Assembly (NCBI GenBank): GCA_015523725.1
Contig: WAJV01000034.1
Location: forward strand, 1-55,333
DNA: 55,333 nucleotides
Origin: Candidatus Geothermarchaeota archaeon
GTDB lineage: Archaea > Thermoproteota > Nitrososphaeria > Geothermarchaeales > JDFR-13
Reading direction: 5' to 3'
The notes under the pieces were generated by a model that was not told where the DNA came from, ran no database searches, and saw only the letters and a list, made by a program, of their open reading frames with translations. Positions 48,940 to 55,333 of this stretch are shown piece after piece; the first letter of the stretch is position 1; every line of letters begins with the position of its first letter. Made by a program: the position numbers and the translations under genes.

Positions 48940-51693
48940 ATGTCTAGAAAGAAGTATATATATGATTTTGAGGAGGCTGATTGGAGGAATAAGCGTTTAC
49001 TGGGGGGGAAGGGATCCAGCTTGGCGTTGATGACGCAGATTGGGCTTCCTGTGCCACCTGGCTTCACTATAACTACCGATGCATGTAGGGACTTTTTGAA
49101 GTGCAAGGAGGAGGAGATTAATTCTATTGTAGCTAAGTTGGAGAGGCTCCCAAAGCCTGAGGAGAGGGATAGGTTGATTAAGGAGTTATGGGAGATATTA
49201 TCGGGACTAGAGCTTCCTGAGGGTCTCATGGATGAGGTTAAGGTTCATGTTAAAAGATTGGAGGAGAAGCGGGGACTTAAATTTGGTGATAAGGATAAGC
49301 CCCTATTAGTCTCGGTTAGGAGTGGAGCGGCCGTATCGATGCCGGGTATGATGGATACCGTTTTGAATCTAGGGCTGAACGATGAGACTGTTATTGGGTT
49401 GGCTAATATGACGGGGGATTATCGATTTGCATATGATGCATATAGAAGATTTCTTCAATTATTTGGTAAGATTGTACTAGGTATCGATGATAAGTTGTTT
49501 GATGAGAAGTTGGAGTCGATTAAAGAGAAGTATGGAGCCTCGACTGATGTCGATATACCGTTTGATGGATTGAAGGAATTGGTTGATGAATATAAGGAGT
49601 TGATAATTGATAAAATTGGTTTCTTTCCATCCGATCCATGGACCCAGTTGGAGATGGCCATTAAAGCTGTCTTTAGGTCTTGGATGAATCCTAGGGCTAT
49701 TTATTACAGGATAGCTAATAAGATAACACCTGATATAGCTGATTGTACAGCTGTAAATGTTCAGAGCATGGTTTTTGGTAATATGGGTGAGGACTCTGGA
49801 ACAGGAGTTGTTTTCAGTAGAGATGTGGCTAATGGTGAGAATAAGTTATATGGCGAGTTCCTTCCAAACGCTCAGGGCGAGGATGTTGTAGCTGGAATAA
49901 GGACGCCTTTAAGTATCGATGAGTTAAAGAACCGTCATCCAAAGTTATATGAGGAGTTATATGATAAGGTTAAGTTGTTGGAGAGGCATAATAAGGAGGT
50001 TCAGGATGTCGAGTTTACGGTTGAGCGTGGGAAATTATATTTTCTACAGACTCGTAACGCTAAGATGACTGCTTTGGCTAGGGTGAAGACGGCTGTTGAT
50101 ATGGCTAAGGAGGGTATTTTGTCTAGGGAGGAGGCGGTATTAAAGGTTAAGCCGGAGCACGTGCTTCAACTATTGTATCCTCGAATCGATGAATCTTCCG
50201 GCGCTAAGCCGATAGCGAAGGGCTTGAATGCATCGCCTGGAGCGGTGAGCGGCCAAGCTGTGTTTGATCCCGATACTGCTGTCATGTGGGCTAGAGATGG
50301 TAAGGAGGTTATTTTGGTTAGGGTGGAGACCAAGCCTGATGATGTCCATGGATTCTATGCTGCTAAGGGTATTTTAACGAGTAGGGGTGGTATGACTAGT
50401 CATGCGGCGGTCGTGGCGAGGGGTATAGGTAAGCCCGCTGTGGTTGGCGCCGAGGCCTTGAGGATCGATTACGGGGAGAGGCTTTTTAGGGTTGGTGACG
50501 TTGTTGTTAGGGAGGGTGATTGGATAACTATTGATGGTAATACTGGTAATGTTTATTTGGGTAAGGTTCCTACGATTGAGCCTGAGTTAATACCTGAGTT
50601 GAGGGAGTTGTTGGCTTGGGCCGATGAGTTTAGGAGGCTAGGTGTTAAGGCTAATGCTGATGTACCTGAGGACGCTAGGATAGCGAGGGAGTATGGGGCC
50701 GAGGGTATTGGGTTACTTAGGATTGAGCGTATGTTTAGGAAGCCTGAGAGGCTTGAGGTTTTAAGGAGGGTTATTCTATCCGAGAATAGTGATGAGAGGC
50801 TTGAGGCAATGTATGAATTGTCGGAGATGATTAAGAGTGATTTTAAGGAGATGTTGGAGATTATGGATGGGCTTCCAGTCACTATTCGATTAATTGATCC
50901 ACCATTACACGAGTTTCTCCCTAAGCCTGAGGAGCTTTTAAGTGAGATATATGAGGCCGAGAAGAATGGTGATGATGGGAGGGTTATGGAGCTTAGGAGG
51001 TTATATAAGAGGGTAGTTGCCTTGACTGAGGCTAATCCCATGATGGGCCATAGAGGTGTAAGGGTTGGTGTTACTTATCCAGAGATTTATAAGGGTTTGG
51101 TAAAGGCTATGTTGGAGGCTACTGCGGAATTGATTCTAGAGGGTAAGAATCCTATCCTACAGATTATGGTTCCTCAAGTAGCGATGGTCGAGGAGCTTAG
51201 GTTTGTTAAGAAGACGGCGATAGAGCCTGTTAGGAAAGAGGTGGAGGAGAAATATGGCATTAAGATTCCATTCATGGTTGGAACAATGATTGAGACTGTT
51301 AGGGGTGCCTTAACTGCCGATGAGATAGCGAGGGAAGCCGAGTTCTTTAGCTTTGGTACTAATGACTTAACCCAGGCCACATTCAGTTTTAGTAGGGATG
51401 ATGCTGAGAACAAGTTCCTTCCACAGTATCTTGAGCTAGGTCTCTTGAATTCAAATCCCTTTGAGACATTGGATGTTAAGGGTGTTGGGGAGCTGGTTAA
51501 GATCGGTGTAGAACGTGGTAGGTCTACTAATCCAAATCTGGAGATTGGTATATGTGGTGAGCATGGTGGAGACCCTGCCTCGATCGAGTATTTCCATAAG
51601 GTTGGCCTCGACTATGTTAGTGCCTCTCCATTCAGGATTTTGATCGCTCGTTTGGCAGCGGCTCACGCTGCACTAAAGGAGAAAAGTAATTAA
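48940..51693 (+). CDS. ppdK: Pyruvate, phosphate dikinase
   Basis: The 917-residue enzyme interconverts pyruvate, ATP and phosphate with PEP, AMP and PPi. The N-terminal ATP-grasp domain begins KYIYDFEEADWRNKRLLGGKGSSLA, then SVRSGAAVSMPGMMDTVLNLG. The swivelling domain has phosphohistidine His488 in GGMTSHAAVVARG. The C-terminal PEP domain ends with Cys872 in GICGEHGGD. With porGDAB it links acetyl-CoA, pyruvate and PEP. ATG 48940 is preferred over 48931. Confidence 0.97.
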   Translation: MSRKKYIYDFEEADWRNKRLLGGKGSSLALMTQIGLPVPPGFTITTDACRDFLKCKEEEINSIVAKLERLPKPEERDRLIKELWEILSGLELPEGLMDEVKVHVKRLEEKRGLKFGDKDKPLLVSVRSGAAVSMPGMMDTVLNLGLNDETVIGLANMTGDYRFAYDAYRRFLQLFGKIVLGIDDKLFDEKLESIKEKYGASTDVDIPFDGLKELVDEYKELIIDKIGFFPSDPWTQLEMAIKAVFRSWMNPRAIYYRIANKITPDIADCTAVNVQSMVFGNMGEDSGTGVVFSRDVANGENKLYGEFLPNAQGEDVVAGIRTPLSIDELKNRHPKLYEELYDKVKLLERHNKEVQDVEFTVERGKLYFLQTRNAKMTALARVKTAVDMAKEGILSREEAVLKVKPEHVLQLLYPRIDESSGAKPIAKGLNASPGAVSGQAVFDPDTAVMWARDGKEVILVRVETKPDDVHGFYAAKGILTSRGGMTSHAAVVARGIGKPAVVGAEALRIDYGERLFRVGDVVVREGDWITIDGNTGNVYLGKVPTIEPELIPELRELLAWADEFRRLGVKANADVPEDARIAREYGAEGIGLLRIERMFRKPERLEVLRRVILSENSDERLEAMYELSEMIKSDFKEMLEIMDGLPVTIRLIDPPLHEFLPKPEELLSEIYEAEKNGDDGRVMELRRLYKRVVALTEANPMMGHRGVRVGVTYPEIYKGLVKAMLEATAELILEGKNPILQIMVPQVAMVEELRFVKKTAIEPVRKEVEEKYGIKIPFMVGTMIETVRGALTADEIAREAEFFSFGTNDLTQATFSFSRDDAENKFLPQYLELGLLNSNPFETLDVKGVGELVKIGVERGRSTNPNLEIGICGEHGGDPASIEYFHKVGLDYVSASPFRILIARLAAAHAALKEKSN

Positions 51694-51716
51694 TATCTCT
51701 TTTACTAATTTTATTT

Positions 51717-53006
51717 TTATAAGAATTTAATTAATATTATTAAAATAATATTTGATATTCCTACTGATGCTAGTAGTATGAGTATGCCTATTTTTAAGTA
51801 GTCTATGAAGGTTATTTCGATGCCCTTTTCTTTCATAATATCTAATGCAACTACATTGGATGATGATCCTATTGATGTAGTGTTTCCCCCGAAGTCTGCG
51901 CCGAGTATTAGTGCCCACCATAGTGGATTGCTTGGTGAGGATGTGGTTATGCTTCTTAAGATTGGGATGAATGCAGCTGTGAATGGTATATTTGCTATTA
52001 ATGCAGATGCTCCTGCTGATATCCAGAGTATTATGCTCACCGATAGATATTCATTATCTGCTATGAATGGTTTCAAGATAGTGGCCATGTCGGATACTAT
52101 TCCCGTCTTATCTAATCCCCCTATGATTATGAATAATCCAGTTAGGAATAGGAGTGTGCTCCATTCCACATCCTCAAGTACTTTTGGCATCTTGTCTCCT
52201 CCTACGGATAGTAAGATTGATGAGCCTAATATGGCTATGGCTGAATAGCTGAAGTTTGTGTACGGCTTTACTAGAAACATCATCACTGTGAATACGAAGA
52301 CGGCGTAACTTACGTATAATAATTTGTAATCCGTTATTACGTCCGCTGGAGATACTGGAAGTTCTACCGTTATAATCTCTTTATCCAAGGTATCTCTATA
52401 ATATAGATATACTATTAGGAGTGATATTAGGAGGGCGATTAGGGCTATCGGTGCTATATATATTATGAAGTCTAGGAACGTCATATTTATCCTTGTAGCC
52501 ACCATTATGTTAGGCGGGTCTCCTATTATTGTTGCCGCTCCCCCGATGTTTGAGGCCATTATCTCTCCAATTATAAAGGGCTTTGGGTCTATCTTAAGCA
52601 TCTCCGTAATCTCTATTATCATGACTGTCATGAACATGACCACCGTCACATTGGCCAGTAAGGCTGATAGGAGGGCCGTCATCAGTGTGGTTATAATAAA
52701 CATTCTGCGGGGTATGTATCCACTAAGCCTAGCTGTCTCTAGTCCAATGAATCTGAAGAAGCCGGACTCTCTTAGGGCTCCGACTATCACCATCATACCG
52801 AATAGAAGTCCTAATGTCTCGAAATCCACATAGTATATTAAATCTCTTGTGGATACTATACCTAGTATCCATATGAATGTTGCTCCCACTAAGGCGGCTA
52901 TCTGCTTTTCTTTTTTACCTAATGCTATATATGCATAGGTAGTTATGAATATAATGATGGCTAGGTTCCTCTCATTTGTCAATAGCTCGATTAGCCCCGG
53001 CATCAC
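51717..53006 (-). CDS. ArsB/NhaD-type anion/proton transporter
   Basis: The 429-residue membrane protein has about eleven hydrophobic segments and belongs to the ion-transporter superfamily. The pattern GEIMASNIGGAATIIGDPPNIMVA and the matching second-half GADFGGNTTSIGSSSNVVA are the discontinuous helical hairpins of ArsB/NhaD/SLC13 transporters. The substrate could be arsenite, sodium/proton or a dicarboxylate, and the sequence alone does not decide. It is convergent with ppdK, 23 bases away. Confidence 0.85.
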   Translation of the reverse strand: MMPGLIELLTNERNLAIIIFITTYAYIALGKKEKQIAALVGATFIWILGIVSTRDLIYYVDFETLGLLFGMMVIVGALRESGFFRFIGLETARLSGYIPRRMFIITTLMTALLSALLANVTVVMFMTVMIIEITEMLKIDPKPFIIGEIMASNIGGAATIIGDPPNIMVATRINMTFLDFIIYIAPIALIALLISLLIVYLYYRDTLDKEIITVELPVSPADVITDYKLLYVSYAVFVFTVMMFLVKPYTNFSYSAIAILGSSILLSVGGDKMPKVLEDVEWSTLLFLTGLFIIIGGLDKTGIVSDMATILKPFIADNEYLSVSIILWISAGASALIANIPFTAAFIPILRSITTSSPSNPLWWALILGADFGGNTTSIGSSSNVVALDIMKEKGIEITFIDYLKIGILILLASVGISNIILIILIKFL

Positions 53007-53102
53007 TGATCAGCCCTTAGGTAGTTCATCGGGTTAAATTAAATTATTTATTTTAGTGATTTAAATCACATAACAATAATTATGTTGATGGTTCTCCTTA
53101 TA

Positions 53103-54530
53103 TCACCTATGTATTTCCCATATTTCTTTGGTGGAGCACCTAACTCCCCCTCCACCAGCCTCTATATGTGGAATTTCTATCTGTATTAGATCTATCCCGA
53201 ACTCCCTCACAAGATATTTATTTACCTCTTTATTGTATCTGTCGACTACTAATTTCCCTTTACCCAGATTTAATGCATTTGCCATAGTTATCTTACTACC
53301 ACTATGAGGTATTTCGTCTAGGTATACCCCCATTTCGTGAAATAATTGTGGTATCGTTTTTATGCTAATATCTAGGTTTTTCTCAATCTCTATCACCGAG
53401 TAGAACCCGACTCTCATCGGGTCTATAACTGCATAGTAAGTTCCGTTTAGGTCTCCTAAATATGTTAATACAACGTCTAAGTGGACTGCACCTGTCTCAC
53501 TCCATTTCTTAATATATCCAGATAATGGTATTCCAATTAGATGTATATCCTCTGATAAGACTTTTCTCATCGTTACTAATGCAGCTAGGTTTGAGCCTCT
53601 AACTCCAATTCCTGTTAATAAATATTTTCCATTATCAGTCTGAATAAGGATGAAGTTCCCTCCCTCTGCGTTGGCTTTAATTATCCCGTTATTTATCTGG
53701 CTCCATCTAATTCTTATAACTGGTTCTAATCCCAATTCATCATATATGTCTATGATCTTCCTCTCTTCTCCTGCCCTGATCTTCAATGCCATATTCCCTA
53801 TGAAGGGTTGTTCGGTTATTGTTAGGCTTTGGTCCCTCACATAACCAATTTTTGCGTATCCCTCTCCTAGATCTATTTTAATTATTTTATTAAGTGGGGA
53901 ATGGCTTATTTTGTCTTTTAATTCTTCCATCTTATTACTTGGTAGGTATTTATCTACTACTATTATACACCTTACTCTTTCTTGGTTAAGGGCTTCAACG
54001 ATGTTCATTATATCTCTCATCCAACCGTTTTCATCGGGGGTTTTCTCGCCATTTAGTGTATATCTCCTCCATACCCACTTTTCCCATCTACCTAATACTT
54101 CTTTGAATTGTCTGTTGGATGGAACGGCTAATAGGATATGTTTTTTCTCAGCGTCTTCTGGATATACATATAAGTTGTTTTGGAGTAAATTTAGTTGCTC
54201 TTTTATGAGTCTATCCTCGAAATTATCATGTGTCTCTCTCCATCCCTCGGTAGCTAGTTCTTTGAGTAGTTTAGATGGCATTAGGGAGACTATTTGGTCT
54301 AGATATATGAAGGCATACCTATATTTTTCTTCAGTTAATGCCCAGCTACTAGATATTGTTTGTGTACACGGTTGGGGAGGAATATTTGGGTATCCTTTTA
54401 TTATTTCACCGTAACATGAGTTGGTAGTCTTTGGCGATAATATGTGTTCTATATTTCGTTTTAATTTATCAATTTCCTCCGAGTACTTCTGTCTATCGAA
54501 TAATGTATCTACATATGTTATTAGCTTCAT
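53103..54530 (-). CDS. Guanidine-modifying enzyme superfamily hydrolase, arginine deiminase-like
   Basis: A 475-residue protein whose C-terminal 250 residues match the arginine deiminase/amidinotransferase fold: YVRDQSLTITEQ (230-241), AEGGNFILI with Glu289, TGIGVRGSN, GAVHLDVVLTYLG with His350 and Asp352, and GGGGVRCSTKEI with the nucleophile Cys465. The family EGGD has become EGGN. The N-terminal 220 residues are unusual and unlike classical ADI. It could act on arginine, a related guanidine or another amide. It begins nine bases after the Lon-like gene ends, so they are likely cotranscribed. Confidence 0.68.
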   Translation of the reverse strand: MKLITYVDTLFDRQKYSEEIDKLKRNIEHILSPKTTNSCYGEIIKGYPNIPPQPCTQTISSSWALTEEKYRYAFIYLDQIVSLMPSKLLKELATEGWRETHDNFEDRLIKEQLNLLQNNLYVYPEDAEKKHILLAVPSNRQFKEVLGRWEKWVWRRYTLNGEKTPDENGWMRDIMNIVEALNQERVRCIIVVDKYLPSNKMEELKDKISHSPLNKIIKIDLGEGYAKIGYVRDQSLTITEQPFIGNMALKIRAGEERKIIDIYDELGLEPVIRIRWSQINNGIIKANAEGGNFILIQTDNGKYLLTGIGVRGSNLAALVTMRKVLSEDIHLIGIPLSGYIKKWSETGAVHLDVVLTYLGDLNGTYYAVIDPMRVGFYSVIEIEKNLDISIKTIPQLFHEMGVYLDEIPHSGSKITMANALNLGKGKLVVDRYNKEVNKYLVREFGIDLIQIEIPHIEAGGGGVRCSTKEIWEIHR

Positions 54531-54539
54531 TAATTAAAC

Positions 54540-55333
54540 TTAGCCGTTCCATAGGTATTTAAGTACATCATCTATTGTTGATGCCTCGACTATCGTCATA
54601 TTATACCCTTTATCATTAATATATTTTTGTACATCGACTATTTTGGATTCATAGGTTATTATGTAAAATCCTGGTAATATCTCTTTTTTTATTGGGACAT
54701 ATACTTGAACCTTTTTCTGTCCCTCTGGAACTATAAATATTTTACCCCCATTTTCAGCCGCCGCTAATGCTTTTTGAAGTATTCCACCGACTTTTCCTAT
54801 CGAGCCGTCGGGATTTATTGTTCCAGTTAGGTATATCGATTGGTTTATTGTTTTATTTAGCATTAGGGAGATTAGTGTAGAGGTTATTGCGGCTCCCGCA
54901 CTGGGTCCATCTACAACATCAACCTTCATTGGTGCTTCAATACTCAATATTATATCATAATTGCTTAGGTTTATGGATGTGTATTTCTCCGCCACCATCT
55001 TAGCGATTTGTAGGCTGGTTTGTAGGTCTATTCCGATCTTTGGTTGGGTATTTACCAATACTCTCCCTTGACCTGGGAGGAGTGATATGGTGAAGTTCAG
55101 TACTATACCGAAGTATCCCGTGTTGTTTTGCCCGACTGCTACTGCATGGAACTTTATCGATCCTTGTGCATTTATATTCGATGATGAGTTTGGTGTAGTT
55201 AAGTATCCTGATATTGATCTATAATATGAGAGTTGTTGTTCTAATACATTTACCCTATTTTCTATATCGGCTATTCTATTTCTAAGGTTTAAATTATCTA
55301 GGTAGAGTCGATATGTATATGTTCCTATATACC
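54540..55333 (-). CDS. Secreted Lon-like (S16) serine protease, 5' end outside window
   Basis: The frame is open to the right edge, so the N-terminus is missing. The edge-proximal part has a coiled-coil segment (LNLRNRIADIENRVNVLEQQL). It continues into SNINAQGSIKFHAVAV...ISLLPGQGRVLVNTQPKIG, then the S16 proteolytic domain. The nucleophile Ser lies in VDVVDGPSAGAAITST and the catalytic Lys in GSIGKVGGILQKALAAAE. No AAA+ ATPase domain is seen. This is the stand-alone archaeal Lon-C type, probably membrane-anchored or extracytoplasmic. ATG/GTG/TTG codons such as TTG 55058 are internal. Confidence 0.85.
   Translation of the reverse strand, partial: YIGTYTYRLYLDNLNLRNRIADIENRVNVLEQQLSYYRSISGYLTTPNSSSNINAQGSIKFHAVAVGQNNTGYFGIVLNFTISLLPGQGRVLVNTQPKIGIDLQTSLQIAKMVAEKYTSINLSNYDIILSIEAPMKVDVVDGPSAGAAITSTLISLMLNKTINQSIYLTGTINPDGSIGKVGGILQKALAAAENGGKIFIVPEGQKKVQVYVPIKKEILPGFYIITYESKIVDVQKYINDKGYNMTIVEASTIDDVLKYLWNG

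Noticed and set aside
1-55333. CRISPR arrays, insertion sequences, rRNA genes
   Set aside because: No regularly spaced repeats, transposase genes or rRNA-like sequence were found on reading either strand.

Overview
The window is archaeal and most likely from a thermophilic member of the Thermoproteota (TACK group). It has an archaeal-type AspRS, a PolB2-like DNA polymerase, a DtxR-FeoA regulator, TATA-type promoters, TTG starts and GGTG ribosome-binding sites. The DNA is AT-rich. No rRNA, tRNA, CRISPR array, insertion sequence or integrase was seen. Genes are dense, and 8 of the 11 convergent pairs overlap tail to tail. The + strand is G/T-rich throughout, so codon use differs between + and - genes.

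Layout. 1-6.3 kb: a gene cut by the left edge, moaE, a four-subunit pyruvate:ferredoxin oxidoreductase operon, a heme O synthase and a DUF885 protein with a decayed metal site. 6.4-7.2 kb: a broken methyltransferase. 7.2-15.9 kb: mostly single metabolic genes (TPP enzyme, macrodomain protein, PPP phosphatase, TrpB2, flavin reductase, methyltransferase, gamma-carbonic-anhydrase-like protein, aldo/keto reductase, nucleoside hydrolase). 15.9-19.5 kb: a PolB2-like polymerase with a small partner gene, and an NnrS-like membrane protein. 19.6-24.7 kb: a cobalamin adenosyltransferase, then the tRNA-dependent amidation operon. 24.6-31.9 kb: an Lrp regulator with glnA, methylcitrate-cycle genes prpD-prpB, and a large secreted beta-helix protein. 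32-38.2 kb: FeoB with its DtxR-FeoA regulator, a second Lrp regulator beside methylmalonate-semialdehyde dehydrogenase. 38.2-45.1 kb: a DUF401 transporter and a BMP-type nucleoside ABC transporter diverging from an HTH-phosphoribosyltransferase regulator. 45.1-48.9 kb: nucleotide-sugar genes for a diacetamido-uronic acid. 48.9-55.3 kb: PPDK, an ArsB/NhaD-type transporter, a guanidine-modifying-type hydrolase and a secreted Lon-like protease cut by the right edge.

The strongest discovery candidate is at 20163-24651. GatB and an archaeal-type AspRS are fused in one 921-residue protein, followed directly by GatA and GatC. This looks like a covalently linked Asn-transamidosome, in which the enzyme that misacylates tRNA-Asn with Asp is joined to the amidotransferase that repairs it. 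Its open frame has no ATG/GTG/TTG before essential GatB residues. The reading that fits is an ATT start at 20163, spaced correctly from a GGTG motif. A membrane protein ending at 38170 poses the same problem (apparent ATA start), so non-canonical initiation may recur here.

Other readable regulation: two copies of a TTAACAT-N4-ATGTTAA operator between the nucleoside transporter and the HTH-PRTase gene, a DtxR-like box before dtxR-feoB, and palindromes at the two Lrp loci. Metabolic links include valine/propionate use (mmsA, prpD, prpB), nucleoside salvage (transporter, nucleoside hydrolase, PRTase regulator) and pyruvate/PEP interconversion (POR, PPDK).
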